64,000 bases of DNA from Clostridiales bacterium (GCA_022791685.1 JAAVZO010000008.1:124001-188000); one strand, 5' to 3'. Counted from the stretch's first letter, positions 18,123-27,523 are shown. Notes: generated by a model not told the origin, from the sequence alone. Translations and numbers: made by a program.

Positions 18123-19358
18123 ATGGAAAAGGTTATAGTTGGCTGGGTCGGACTCGGAGGACGCGGCTACGGAGTACTTGAAATGGTACTCGACACAATG
18201 CCGGACGTTGAGATTGCCGGAGTATGCGACCTTTACGAAGACAGATGCGAGAAGGGCAGAGCGCTCGTTGAAGAAAAGACCGGCAAGAGTCCGGTCGCTG
18301 TTACCGATTACAGACGTTTGCTCGAAATGAAGGAGATCAACGCTATCATTACGCCTTCCGCGTGGGAGGCTCATGTCGATGTCTGCATTGACGCAATGCT
18401 TGCAGGCAAGTATGTCGCTACCGAGGTCGGCGGCGCTTACTCGATACAGCAGTGCTGGGATCTGGTACGCACCTATGAGCGTACACGTGTTCCTTGTATG
18501 ATGCTCGAAAACTGCTGCTACGGCAAGGAAGAAATGACTGTTCTCAACATGATCAAGCAGGGACTCTTCGGCGAGCTCATCCACTGCGAAGGCGGATATG
18601 AGCATGACTTGAGAGACGAGGTCGCACTCGGCAATGAGAATCGTCACTATCGTCTGCGCAACTACATGAACCGCAACGGCGAGCTTTACCCGACACACGA
18701 GCTCGGACCGATCGCTAAGTATCTCAACATCAACCGCGGAAACCGTATGGTAATGCTCACTGCTATGTCATCGAAGGCTGCGGGTATTCATCAGTGGATA
18801 AATGACAAGCGCGGCGCGGATTTCGAGAATGCAGATCACAAATTTACTGAAGGCGACGTTGTTACCACCTGCATTAAGTGCGCACACGGTGAGACCATCG
18901 TGCTCACTCATGATACGACACTTCCGCGTCCATATTCGCGCGGCAACCGCGTACAGGGAACGAAGGGTATCTGGTTCGAGGATACTCACGGCGTTATGTT
19001 CGACGGAAGCGTAGATGGTCCGTCATGGGGACATAGATATACTAACATTAACGAGTACTACGACAAGTATCTGCATCCGCTTTGGAGAGGATATGAAGCA
19101 GTAGGCGGACACGGCGGTATGGATTACCTCGTAATGCGCGGTTTCATCGAGGCTGTAAAGGCTCAGACTCAGACACCTATCGACGTATACGATACCGCAG
19201 CTTGGATGGCTATTACCCCGCTTTCTGAGGATTCGATCGCGTGCGGCTCTATGCCGGTAGCGATACCCGACTTCACCAACGGCAAATGGACTCACCGCGA
19301 GGACTTTGTACGCTCGAAGTACTGCCTTGAAGCAGTCTGCGAGGAACAGTTCAACTAA
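18123..19358 (+). CDS. Gfo/Idh/MocA family protein, GH109-like
   Basis: 411 residues. The N-terminal Rossmann domain has VGWVGLGGRGYGVLEMV and IAGVCDLYEDR; then AIITPSAWEAHVDVCIDAML and KYVATEVGGAYSI. The C-terminal half has ELYPTHELGPIAKYLNINR, close to the PTHGLGP motif of GH109 NAD-dependent alpha-N-acetylgalactosaminidases. It may therefore be a glycosidase acting through transient oxidation or an ordinary oxidoreductase. Next to sialidase-like and NanA-like genes, a role on mucin-type glycans is reasonable. Strong AAGGAGG ribosome site. Confidence 0.82.
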   Translation: MEKVIVGWVGLGGRGYGVLEMVLDTMPDVEIAGVCDLYEDRCEKGRALVEEKTGKSPVAVTDYRRLLEMKEINAIITPSAWEAHVDVCIDAMLAGKYVATEVGGAYSIQQCWDLVRTYERTRVPCMMLENCCYGKEEMTVLNMIKQGLFGELIHCEGGYEHDLRDEVALGNENRHYRLRNYMNRNGELYPTHELGPIAKYLNINRGNRMVMLTAMSSKAAGIHQWINDKRGADFENADHKFTEGDVVTTCIKCAHGETIVLTHDTTLPRPYSRGNRVQGTKGIWFEDTHGVMFDGSVDGPSWGHRYTNINEYYDKYLHPLWRGYEAVGGHGGMDYLVMRGFIEAVKAQTQTPIDVYDTAAWMAITPLSEDSIACGSMPVAIPDFTNGKWTHREDFVRSKYCLEAVCEEQFN

Positions 19359-19373
19359 TATTAACATATAACG

Positions 19374-19403
19374 AAAGGTCGGCAGAAATGTCGGCCTTTT
19401 TTA
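19374..19403 (+). terminator. Intrinsic terminator
   Basis: AAGGTCGGCA, GAAA loop, TGTCGGCCTT (two G-U pairs) followed by a T-run. Confidence 0.8.
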
Positions 19404-19416
19404 TTATTTCCGGCTC

Positions 19417-19445
19417 TTGATTTCTGACGAATTTCATGATATACT
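19417..19445 (+). promoter_or_regulatory. sigma-A promoter
   Basis: TTGATT (19417-19422), 17-bp spacer, TATACT (19440-19445). RNA start near 19452; translation then starts at 19477. Confidence 0.7.
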
Positions 19446-19476
19446 ATTATTAGTAATACTTTATATCGGGGAATTG

Positions 19477-20994
19477 ATGATACATATGGAAAACAAGACT
19501 TACAAATGTGCATTTGCCGGACATATCCGCTCGGTTATGATCCGCGCAGTTATCATAACCTTCTGTGCGGCGTTCGTCACTCTGTTTCTGTACAATAGCT
19601 TCTACGCGGCCGGAACGATATTTTGGTTTGCGCTTATCGGCTCGGCGATATATGAGCTGATAAACAGCTCAAAGGTAACGGTGCGACCGGACGGGGTGCT
19701 ATATGAAAAGCCCGGAAAACAGGGTATGCTTTACAAATATGACCTCTACTATTTCAGTGAAGTAAGCGGAAAGACGACGGTTAAAGTCGAGCGCCGCAAG
19801 ACAGCGCGCGTCGAGGAGCTGCCCTGTCATAGCTTTGATAAGAAGCTGTTCGCTGAGATGATGGCGTTTATACAGAAAAGCCAAAGCCAGTATTTCCTCA
19901 ACCGCAGCCATTCGAGCGTGGTTGGTAAGGATAACTACGCAAAGGCGAAGTCACCGTCTACTGGAAAGCCGGTAAACACGGCTGCAAAGGCTGCAAGTAC
20001 TGCCGTTAAGCCGAATAATACAAATAATACTGCGAGTGCGGCGGCTAAGAATAATCCATATTCGAAGGAGTATAAGGGCAGAACTCAGGCAGCGCCAGCG
20101 CAGAATCCAGCAGCTGCACCTGAGAAAATTTTGAAAACTGTTCAGGTACAGCAAACACCGATAACCACTCAGCCGAGCAATACGCAAAATATAACATCTG
20201 CTCAGCCCAAACCAGCTGCACCCAAGCCTGCAGCGACAGTGTCTCAGCCGAAGATCACCGTAAAGCCGGAGCCGCCAAAAGGCGAAATATCGCCTAAAAG
20301 CGATACCAATATAGTTGACAGCGTATTGACGACCTTCAATAACGAAATACCGTCCGACTACAATAAGATACCGGAGCTTCCGAAGTTCGATGACACTGCA
20401 TATCGTCAGTTGCCGGACATAAACAGTATCGGAAGTACGTCCAAAAATGATACGCCCGAAAAGACTGCGTTCACGCACGACCACGGCGAGGATTTTCATA
20501 AACAGGTGTTCTACTATCCAAAGCGCGCGATCACCGAAGCCGTGGAGCGAACGAATGCGCTGGCTGTGCTGTATATTATCGGCGGCGCGATACTCTCATA
20601 TCTGATTTGGTATCTTGTATATGCGAGCGGCTGGTACGTTGAGCAGAATATCCTTTATAAAGCGGCAGGAGTGTTTGCAGTTTTAGCGGTCGTGGCAATC
20701 GTGCTGTTTCTTACGGTACGTAAAAATCGGCTCGGCAATATTTTCTCAAAGCTCGAAATTACCGATAATTATATCGTGATCGACAACAAGCGATACAAAT
20801 ATGCAAATATGTCGAACAAGCATATATCGCCTAACGATATATCAGTGCCGGTTCGGAAAATCAGCTTCACCTGCGACGGCGCGAATATCGTCTATACTCT
20901 CGGTCCGTCGAAAAAGCCAAGCAGAAGCTCGAACACCTACTTTACACGCTATAGTGAGCTCTGTGACGCGCTGCGTGAGAAGGGCTTCAAATGA
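19477..20994 (+). CDS. Membrane protein with Pro/Ala/Lys-rich linker, unknown
   Basis: About 505 residues from ATG 19477 (after GGGGA). Two N-terminal membrane segments (around AVIITFCAAFVTLFLY and TIFWFALIGSAIYEL) are followed by a small PH-like stretch, then ~190 residues of low-complexity Ala/Pro/Lys/Thr/Asn linker, then two more membrane helices (AVLYIIGGAILSYLIWYLVY, FAVLAVVAIVLFLTV) and a short C-terminal domain. No family is recognised. The symmetrical membrane-pair plus soluble-domain arrangement suggests an internal duplication separated by the linker. It overlaps the next gene by ATGA. Confidence 0.7.
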   Translation: MIHMENKTYKCAFAGHIRSVMIRAVIITFCAAFVTLFLYNSFYAAGTIFWFALIGSAIYELINSSKVTVRPDGVLYEKPGKQGMLYKYDLYYFSEVSGKTTVKVERRKTARVEELPCHSFDKKLFAEMMAFIQKSQSQYFLNRSHSSVVGKDNYAKAKSPSTGKPVNTAAKAASTAVKPNNTNNTASAAAKNNPYSKEYKGRTQAAPAQNPAAAPEKILKTVQVQQTPITTQPSNTQNITSAQPKPAAPKPAATVSQPKITVKPEPPKGEISPKSDTNIVDSVLTTFNNEIPSDYNKIPELPKFDDTAYRQLPDINSIGSTSKNDTPEKTAFTHDHGEDFHKQVFYYPKRAITEAVERTNALAVLYIIGGAILSYLIWYLVYASGWYVEQNILYKAAGVFAVLAVVAIVLFLTVRKNRLGNIFSKLEITDNYIVIDNKRYKYANMSNKHISPNDISVPVRKISFTCDGANIVYTLGPSKKPSRSSNTYFTRYSELCDALREKGFK

Positions 20995-21941
20995 TATTCA
21001 AGCCGACTCTGTTCGATAAATTTAAATGTATAGCTGACAGATGTACTGATACCTGCTGTGCAGGCTGGGAGATCTGCGTTGATAATGATACTGCCGACCT
21101 TTATCGCTCGCTGGGCGGTGAGGTCGGCGAGTTTATACGACAGAATGTAACATTCCGTCGCAGTGCAGAATGCGATGACGGCGATATGCTGCTCTGTCGT
21201 GAGGGCGAACGTTGTCGATTCCTCGACAGTGACGGGCTCTGCACAATTATCAAGCGGCTTGGCGATGAGGCTTTGTGCGATATCTGTCGCGAGCACCCTC
21301 GATTTTACGCATATTCAGACGACGGCGGGGTCTGCCTTGCGGGCGTTGGACTTTGCTGTGAAGCGGCAGCTGCGCTATGGCTCAGCGATTCGCCGATCGA
21401 ATTTGTTTTTGAAGACGATGGATACGACGCGTCGGCGGATGAGCTCGCAAAGCTTGATGAGCTGAAGCGGCTGATAGCTGAACTGCAAAATGAAGAGAGT
21501 CCGCTCTACGAACGATTCAGTCGATTGTTTGGAATGGATTCGTGCATTTGTGATACAGAACTTTATCACGAGCTGCGCTTATTGTATGCTTCCCTTGATG
21601 CGCTGTCGGACGATTATGCCGAGCGGTTTTCGATTGAGCCTCCGTCGGTTGGAACGGCGGATGAGCGGCGGTACGCGAACCTCGCGGTATATTATGTTTT
21701 CCGCTACTTTTACGATATCGACGACTGCGGACTGCTGCTGCGGTTTGCGGCGGCGAATGTGATAATGACTGCAGCTATGAATGGCAGTATTTACCTTGCG
21801 GCGAAGGATTTTTCGAAGGAGGTCGAATACGACACCGACAATGTATCGCGCGTGCTTGAATTTCTCGCTGACGTTGATAATGCGCGTATCATAGGGCTTA
21901 TAACTGCGATATTTTCCAAAAATCAGCTTGACAAACACTAA
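20991..21941 (+). CDS. Flagellin lysine-N-methylase (FliB) family protein
   Basis: 316 residues. The N-terminal Cys cluster FKCIADRCTDTCCAGWEICVD and later LLCREGERCRFLDSDGLC and DICREHPRFY are the hallmarks of FliB-type proteins, which methylate lysines of flagellin in Salmonella. No flagellar gene is in the window, so the target here may be another protein. It is translationally coupled by ATGA to the preceding membrane-protein gene. Confidence 0.83.
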   Translation: MIFKPTLFDKFKCIADRCTDTCCAGWEICVDNDTADLYRSLGGEVGEFIRQNVTFRRSAECDDGDMLLCREGERCRFLDSDGLCTIIKRLGDEALCDICREHPRFYAYSDDGGVCLAGVGLCCEAAAALWLSDSPIEFVFEDDGYDASADELAKLDELKRLIAELQNEESPLYERFSRLFGMDSCICDTELYHELRLLYASLDALSDDYAERFSIEPPSVGTADERRYANLAVYYVFRYFYDIDDCGLLLRFAAANVIMTAAMNGSIYLAAKDFSKEVEYDTDNVSRVLEFLADVDNARIIGLITAIFSKNQLDKH

Positions 21942-21956
21942 AAGGTGTGGTATACT
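21928..21956 (+). promoter_or_regulatory. Strong sigma-A promoter inside the end of the FliB-like gene
   Basis: TTGACA (21928-21933), 17-bp spacer, TATACT (21951-21956) with TGG before it; near-perfect. It drives the P-loop gene starting at 21980. Confidence 0.85.
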
Positions 21957-21979
21957 TTTATTACGCAAGGAGAAAATAT

Positions 21980-22474
21980 ATGAAGCAGAAGCTGATAATT
22001 TTGACCGGTTCACCATGTGTAGGAAAAACGACTGTAGCAGACAGCCTTTTTCAGGCATATGAAAACAGCGCGTTCTTTGACGGCGATTGGGCTTGGTGTG
22101 TCAACCCGTTTTCGATTGCCGACCCACGACTGCGCAACGGCGATAAGACTATGTCCTTTGCACTGTCGACTTACTTAAATTCCGATTTCGATTATGTAGT
22201 TTTTTCCTCAGTGGTGGTGATCGGAGAGGGAATTCGCAGGTCTATACTGAGCGATATCACTGCAAAGCGGGAGTACACGACTATAGCATTTACGCTGAAA
22301 TGCTCTGAGGAGACATTGGTTGAGCGTCATAAAAAGCGCGGCGATACAGGCGAATGCTCGTTTGAGTGGCTGAGAATGGAGCCAAACCCCGGAGACTATG
22401 TGATCTATACCGACAATAAGACGGTTTCACAGATAGTTGAGGAAATCAAGAGTATAGTCGACCAAATCGCGTAG
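21980..22474 (+). CDS. P-loop nucleotide kinase-like protein
   Basis: 164 residues from ATG 21980 after AAGGAG; a longer frame from 21947 would overlap the promoter. Walker A GSPCVGKTTVAD near residue 10, then FFDGDWAWCVNPF, and KCSEETLVERHKKRGD resembling the lid of small-molecule kinases. A phosphotransferase on a nucleoside, antibiotic or sugar is possible. Substrate unknown. Confidence 0.75.
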   Translation: MKQKLIILTGSPCVGKTTVADSLFQAYENSAFFDGDWAWCVNPFSIADPRLRNGDKTMSFALSTYLNSDFDYVVFSSVVVIGEGIRRSILSDITAKREYTTIAFTLKCSEETLVERHKKRGDTGECSFEWLRMEPNPGDYVIYTDNKTVSQIVEEIKSIVDQIA

Positions 22475-22490
22475 AAGAACACCTCTCAAT

Positions 22491-22499
22491 TGCTATAAT
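22491..22499 (+). promoter_or_regulatory. Extended -10 promoter of the ABC-F gene
   Basis: TGCTATAAT with no good -35; RNA start near 22506 gives a leader of about 215 bases. Confidence 0.6.
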
Positions 22500-22505
22500 A
22501 TTAAA

Positions 22506-22720
22506 ATAGAGGCGGCGCACGAATGTATAATAAGTAATTACGAACCTAACAGAACAAGAAGAAACCCATAGCATACGGCATGGGTGTTGTTTTGGTGGGC
22601 TCGGAATTGCTTTGGCATTTCGCGCTGTTTTTGTATACCCAAATGCCGTCCGAGCCTGCTGCAACTTTGATAAGTTGGAATTTTACTTACCGTAAAATAC
22701 AGAAAGGACAGGTACAAAAT
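22506..22720 (+). promoter_or_regulatory. Structured leader with mini-ORF upstream of ABC-F gene
   Basis: Contains a four-codon ORF ATG-TAT-AAT-AAG-TAA (22523-22537, MYNK). Next comes a terminator-like hairpin ACCCAT(a)GC/GCATGGGT (22564-22585) followed by TGTTGTTTT. A larger hairpin follows with outer arms GGCTCGG/CCGAGCC and inner arms GGCATTT/AAATGCC. Antibiotic-resistance ABC-F genes of Firmicutes are commonly controlled by ribosome-mediated attenuation in such leaders; its action here is inferred. Confidence 0.6.
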
Positions 22721-24208
22721 ATGTCAATAATAAATATAAATAACCTCACCTTCGGCTACGATGGCAGCAGTGAAAATGTCTTTGAGAACGTAACGTTCCG
22801 GCTCGATTCGGACTGGCGGCTCGGGTTCACCGGACGCAACGGACGCGGCAAAACTACGTTCCTGAATCTTCTGCTCGGACGATACGAATACCGCGGCAGC
22901 ATAACGGCGAACGTCGACTTCGAATATTTCCCGTACGAAATAACTGAACCGGACGCATTCTCGATAGACGCGGCGCGCGAGATCTACGACGGCTTTGAAG
23001 ACTGGGAGCTGGTACGCGAAATCACCAAGCTCGGACTCGACGACGACGCGCTCTGGCGACCATATTCGACCCTCTCGATGGGCGAGCGGACCAAGCTCAT
23101 GTTGGCTGTAATGTTCCTGAAGCCGAACAGCTTCCTGCTTATCGACGAGCCGACAAATCACCTCGATTCGCACGCCCGCGAGCTGACGGCGGCTTATCTC
23201 AGCTCAAAGCGCGGGTTTATATTGGTCAGCCACGACCGCGCATTTCTCGATGCTTGCACCGACCATACTCTGTCGATAAACCGTACCGATATCAATGTCA
23301 CGGCGGGGAGCTTCTCGGTTTGGTACGAGAATAAACAGAATCAGGACGGGTTCGAGATGGCGCAGAATGACAAGCTGAAGCGCGAAATAACGCGGCTGTC
23401 GGCAGCGGCGCGTGAAAGAGCGGAATGGTCGAACAAAACTGAGAGCGCGAAATATGGCACTACGAATTCGGGCGTGAGCGTCGACCGAGGATTTATTGGA
23501 CATAAGTCGGCTAAGATGATGAGCCGTGCGAAGGCTATCGAGAAGCGGACTGAGGCGAAAATTGAGGAAAAATCGGCGCTGCTCAAAAATATCGAGGAAT
23601 ACGAGGAATTGAAGCTGCACCCTATCGAATTTCATTCGCAGCGGCTCTGTGAGCTCAGCGGCGTGTCGGTCTATTACGGCGACAAATGTGCGGTCGATAA
23701 CGTCGATCTTGCGATAAGATCAGGCGAGCGTATCTGCCTTTCGGGTGTAAACGGAAGCGGCAAAAGTACGCTGATACGCCTGCTGCTCGGTGATAAGCTC
23801 GACTTCATCGGTGAATATTACCGGGCGATGGGACTGAAAATATCGTATGTTCCGCAGGATGTGAGCGGGCTTCACGGAAGTCTCGAGGAGTTTGAGAATG
23901 CCGCCGATATCGACCGCACGCTCTTTCGTGCGATACTTCGCAAGCTCGATTTCACGCGTGCGATGTTCGAGCAGCCGCTTGAAAGCTACAGCGCCGGACA
24001 AAAGAAAAAGGCGGCGCTCGCACGCTCGCTGTCGGAGAGCGCGCACCTATATATCTGGGACGAGCCGCTCAACTATATCGATATCTACTCGCGAATGCAG
24101 CTTGAGCGCCTGCTTTCGGATAAGAATCAAAAGGTTACGTTGTTGTTTGTCGAGCACGACCGCGCATTCTGTGAGACAGTGGCGGATAGAACTATAACAT
24201 TGTCATGA
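22721..24208 (+). CDS. ABC-F type ribosomal protection protein, Lsa-like
   Basis: 495 residues, two ABC domains and no membrane segment. First domain: TGRNGRGKTTFLNLLLG, TLSMGERTKLMLAVMFL, LIDEPTNHLD. Second: SGVNGSGKSTLIRLLLG, YSAGQKKKAALARSLS, IWDEPLNYID. The RNGRGKTT loop, LWRPYSTLS and the Arg/Lys-rich linker match the Lsa/Vga branch, which protects ribosomes from lincosamides, streptogramin A and pleuromutilins. Start ATG 22721 after AAAGGACAGG; the frame is open further upstream to 22580, but that part is the leader. Its last codons and stop lie in repeat A2. Confidence 0.88.
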   Translation: MSIININNLTFGYDGSSENVFENVTFRLDSDWRLGFTGRNGRGKTTFLNLLLGRYEYRGSITANVDFEYFPYEITEPDAFSIDAAREIYDGFEDWELVREITKLGLDDDALWRPYSTLSMGERTKLMLAVMFLKPNSFLLIDEPTNHLDSHARELTAAYLSSKRGFILVSHDRAFLDACTDHTLSINRTDINVTAGSFSVWYENKQNQDGFEMAQNDKLKREITRLSAAARERAEWSNKTESAKYGTTNSGVSVDRGFIGHKSAKMMSRAKAIEKRTEAKIEEKSALLKNIEEYEELKLHPIEFHSQRLCELSGVSVYYGDKCAVDNVDLAIRSGERICLSGVNGSGKSTLIRLLLGDKLDFIGEYYRAMGLKISYVPQDVSGLHGSLEEFENAADIDRTLFRAILRKLDFTRAMFEQPLESYSAGQKKKAALARSLSESAHLYIWDEPLNYIDIYSRMQLERLLSDKNQKVTLLFVEHDRAFCETVADRTITLS

Positions 24209-24289
24209 TGTCCCCCGCCTCTAAAGCGGCGGTGAACATTTCGCATAAGTAGGGGATTCAATCCCCTACTTATGCCATGACAAGTTGAA
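24196..24289 (+). repeat. Family A structured repeat, copy A2
   Basis: Outer stem TTGTCATG (24200-24207) pairs perfectly with CATGACAA (24276-24283). Hairpin 2 is GCATAAGTAGGGGAT/ATCCCCTACTTATGC. It overlaps the end of the ABC-F gene, supplying its last codons and stop, and ends just before the esterase start. Confidence 0.88.
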
Positions 24290-24296
24290 TATTAAA

Positions 24297-24944
24297 ATGA
24301 ATGTAATTGAATTAAACGAAATCAAAATAACTTTGTTTGGCGACTCAGACAGGCTTGTACTGCTGCATACATCGGCGGACGAAGCCGCTGCGATTTACGC
24401 TCTGACAAAACCCGACTACACACTCGCAGCAATCGAGGGTATCGACTGGAACAGCGATCTGTCTCCTTGGGCGGTTAAGGGTGTATTTAAGTCGGCGGGC
24501 GACTTTTCGGGCGGCGCGGATGAGTATCTCGCGCATCTGCGATACGAAATTATGCCAGCGATCCACGCCGATGAGTACTGCGAGCGATACCTTGCCGGCT
24601 ACTCACTTGCCGGGCTGTTCGCGCTGTATACTGCAACGAAGGCGGATGACTTTGATGGGATCGCGAGTGTGTCCGGTTCAGTATGGTACGATGGTTTTGT
24701 CGAATATTTCAGAAAATCTGCCGTACACACGAAATCCGTCTGGCTGTCGCTTGGCGACGCTGAGGGAAAATCGCGCAATCCCCGCCTTGCCGCGGTCGAT
24801 AGCTGCACTGAAGCGGTGTATGCGCGGCTGCGTGAATTGAAGCTTGACTGCACCTATGTCAGGCATATCGGCGGTCACTTCAATGAGCCTGAACACCGTG
24901 TCGCCGACGCGATCAACTGGTTACTATCGATCGAAAGGAACTGA
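24297..24944 (+). CDS. Alpha/beta hydrolase, esterase family
   Basis: About 215 residues from ATG 24297; a TTG at 24285 in the repeat is an alternative. Neither has a clear ribosome site. AGYSLAGLFALY holds the nucleophile Ser of the GxSxxG elbow, ASVSGSVWYDGF follows, and a C-terminal HIGGHFNEPEHR could supply the His. It resembles the esterase-D/Fes-like group (PF00756). Substrate unknown. The Nudix gene follows closely. Confidence 0.75.
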   Translation: MNVIELNEIKITLFGDSDRLVLLHTSADEAAAIYALTKPDYTLAAIEGIDWNSDLSPWAVKGVFKSAGDFSGGADEYLAHLRYEIMPAIHADEYCERYLAGYSLAGLFALYTATKADDFDGIASVSGSVWYDGFVEYFRKSAVHTKSVWLSLGDAEGKSRNPRLAAVDSCTEAVYARLRELKLDCTYVRHIGGHFNEPEHRVADAINWLLSIERN

Positions 24945-24948
24945 TATA

Positions 24949-25572
24949 ATGGAAATATGCAATAATACCGATGATGTCCGCAATTCCGACGGACTGACGG
25001 AGGCGGAATTTCTCGCAGCATATCGGCCGGGCGACTTCCCGCACCCATCATGCACCGCCGACCTCGCGCTCTACTATCGCGATAACAACAAGCTCGAGCT
25101 GCTGCTGATACGGCGCGGTAATCACCCAAGCCTTGGCAAATGGGCATTGCCGGGCGGATTTGTCAACCCCGATGAAACCGTCGAAGCTGCCGCCGCCCGC
25201 GAATTGGCTGAGGAGACTGGAGTCGGCGGAGACTCGATAAAACCAACGCTGCTCGGCGTATTCAGTGAGCCGGGACGTGACCCGCGCGGCTGGACGATAA
25301 CATCGCTGTTCGGCGCGATTACCGATGAAAAGCCTACCGCCCATGCCGCCGACGACGCACGCGACGCGCATTGGTTTAATGTCGACTACAAGATATCAAC
25401 CAATTCAATAATGATCAAGCTCGATACTATAACTATCGAATGCGCATATACGCGGCGCACCTCAGATTTTGGCGCAGATTATATCATAACCGAGCGCGAA
25501 AACGGCGGTATTGCGTTCGACCATGCGAAGCTGATCGCGCTTTCAGTTTTGAAGCTTAACGATAAAAATTAA
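24949..25572 (+). CDS. Nudix hydrolase
   Basis: 207 residues from ATG 24949 after AAAGGAA. The Nudix box GGFVNPDETVEAAAAREL then AEETGV is complete with the catalytic Glu pair. The preceding LIRRGNHPSLGKWALP is typical of ADP-ribose or sugar-nucleotide pyrophosphatases. A short N-terminal extension of about 30 residues is unassigned. Close behind the esterase gene. Confidence 0.87.
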   Translation: MEICNNTDDVRNSDGLTEAEFLAAYRPGDFPHPSCTADLALYYRDNNKLELLLIRRGNHPSLGKWALPGGFVNPDETVEAAAARELAEETGVGGDSIKPTLLGVFSEPGRDPRGWTITSLFGAITDEKPTAHAADDARDAHWFNVDYKISTNSIMIKLDTITIECAYTRRTSDFGADYIITERENGGIAFDHAKLIALSVLKLNDKN

Positions 25573-25594
25573 CGCATAATTTTTTTAAAAATAG

Positions 25595-25623
25595 TTGCAT
25601 TTTCTGCAAATTTATGGTATACT
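25595..25623 (+). promoter_or_regulatory. sigma-A promoter of ftsH
   Basis: TTGCAT (25595-25600), 17-bp spacer, TATACT (25618-25623) with TGG. The start codon is ATG 25658 after AAAGGA. Confidence 0.8.
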
Positions 25624-25657
25624 CTATCCAAAACTATTTTTGAAAGGACTTTATAAT

Positions 25658-27523
25658 ATGATTGAAGAAAAAGATGAAAAACCGATAAAGCCGCCGAAGC
25701 GTCCGCTTATTTACTATGCCGGAATTGCGGCGCTTATAATCATGCTGCTGAATATATTTTTCTTCCCGTCTGTACTGCACCGCAAGGTCACGGAAGTTCC
25801 GTACAACGAATTTCTCGATATGATCGACGCGGGCAAGGTCGATGAGGTCGCTTACGACGCTCAGGCGAGCGAGATTATATTTATCTCCGGAACTGAACCG
25901 CGTACCGCCGAAATTTACAGCACCGGTATATGGCCCGACGACGGTCAGCGATTACTAAATCAGCTGCGCGAAAACCCGAATATCAAATTCAGCTCGGCAA
26001 TTCCTACTGAAAAAGACCCGCTGTTTTCGTTTATAATAAGCTGGATACTGCCGATAGCATTTTTCTTTATCATAGGCGAGCTGTTAAATCGCATGATGAT
26101 GAAGAAGCTCAAAAACGGCGGATTCCCGGGCGGCAATGTCATGTCGTTCGGCAAGGCAGACGCTAAGGTGTACGTTGCCGCACAGACAGGCAAAACCTTT
26201 GCCGATGTCGCAGGTCAGGATGAAGCTAAGGAGGCGCTTGCTGAGGTCGTCGACTTCCTTCACGACACGAAAAAATACACCGAAATCGGCGCGAAGCTGC
26301 CTAAGGGCGTGCTGCTCGTCGGACCTCCCGGTACAGGTAAAACCTTACTCGCAAAGGCGGTAGCGGGAGAAGCTAAGGTGCCATTCTTCTCGATATCCGG
26401 CTCGGAATTCGTCGAGATGTTCGTCGGTATGGGCGCGGCTAAGGTGCGCGACCTCTTCAAGCAGGCTAACGAAAAAGCGCCGTGTATCGTATTTATTGAT
26501 GAGATCGACGCTATCGGAAAGAAGCGCGATACCTCCGGAATGGGCGGTAACGATGAGCGCGAACAGACGCTGAATCAGCTGCTCGCTGAGATGGACGGCT
26601 TCGACCCGTCGAGCGGCGTTGTGATACTCGCTGCTACTAACCGCCCTGAGTCGCTCGACGCTGCACTGCTGCGTCCCGGACGATTCGACCGCCGCGTACC
26701 GGTTGAGCTGCCCGACCTTGGCGGACGTGAGGCTATACTCCGTGTTCATGCTAAGAATGTAAAGCTTGCAGCCGGAGTTGATTTCGGTAAAATCGCACGC
26801 ATGACCGCCGGAGCTTCTGGCGCGGAGCTTGCGAATATCATAAACGAGGCGGCGCTGCGTGCAGTCAGAATGGGACGCGGCGAGGTTCTTGACAGCGACC
26901 TTGAAGAAAGCGTCGAGGTCGTAATTGCCGGATATCAGCGCAAGAATGCGGTCATATCCAACGAAGAAAAGCGTATTGTCGCATACCACGAGATAGGACA
27001 CGCGCTGGTAGCTGCAAGGCAGTCGAACTCCGCGCCGGTCACTAAGATCACGATAGTACCGCGCACATCCGGCGCACTCGGCTACACAATGCAGGTCGAC
27101 GAGGGCGAGCGCAGCCTGATGAATAGCGATGAGATAAAGAATAAGCTCGCGACTCTGACTGGTGGACGTGCGGCTGAGGAGCTGGTATTCGGACGCGCTA
27201 CGACCGGGGCTTCGAACGATATCGAACAGGCGACAAAGCTTGCGCGTGCAATGATAACCCGCTACGGTATGAGCGATGAGTTTGGAATGGTCGCGCTCGA
27301 GACGGTGAACGGACGCTACCTCGGCGGCGATACGTCGCTTGCGTGCTCGGATGAAACGGCAGCAAAGATAGATTCAAAGGTAGTCGACACCGTCAAGGCG
27401 GCGCACTCGAAGGCTATCTCAATCCTGACTGACAACCGTCAGAAGCTTGATGAGCTCGCTGAGTATCTGCTTGAAAAAGAGACGATAACCGGTGACGAAT
27501 TCATGAAGATATTAAATTCATAA
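25658..27523 (+). CDS. ftsH: ATP-dependent zinc metalloprotease FtsH
   Basis: 621 residues. N-terminal membrane helix ([20 protein letters not shown]), periplasmic-side domain, second helix ([18 protein letters not shown]), then AAA+ ATPase with GPPGTGKT near residue 222, [10 protein letters not shown], and the arginine-finger region RPGRFDRR. The protease has HEIGHA near residue 443, the zinc site. It degrades membrane and regulatory proteins. Standard length, lacking the long acidic C-tail of some relatives. Confidence 0.96.
   Translation: MIEEKDEKPIKPPKRPLIYYAGIAALIIMLLNIFFFPSVLHRKVTEVPYNEFLDMIDAGKVDEVAYDAQASEIIFISGTEPRTAEIYSTGIWPDDGQRLLNQLRENPNIKFSSAIPTEKDPLFSFIISWILPIAFFFIIGELLNRMMMKKLKNGGFPGGNVMSFGKADAKVYVAAQTGKTFADVAGQDEAKEALAEVVDFLHDTKKYTEIGAKLPKGVLLVGPPGTGKTLLAKAVAGEAKVPFFSISGSEFVEMFVGMGAAKVRDLFKQANEKAPCIVFIDEIDAIGKKRDTSGMGGNDEREQTLNQLLAEMDGFDPSSGVVILAATNRPESLDAALLRPGRFDRRVPVELPDLGGREAILRVHAKNVKLAAGVDFGKIARMTAGASGAELANIINEAALRAVRMGRGEVLDSDLEESVEVVIAGYQRKNAVISNEEKRIVAYHEIGHALVAARQSNSAPVTKITIVPRTSGALGYTMQVDEGERSLMNSDEIKNKLATLTGGRAAEELVFGRATTGASNDIEQATKLARAMITRYGMSDEFGMVALETVNGRYLGGDTSLACSDETAAKIDSKVVDTVKAAHSKAISILTDNRQKLDELAEYLLEKETITGDEFMKILNS

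Noticed and set aside
22580-22720. Open in-frame extension upstream of the ABC-F gene
   Set aside because: The frame is open by chance through the leader; it lacks a ribosome site, sits on hairpin arms, and ABC-F proteins of this group start at the conserved MSIIN-like end at 22721.
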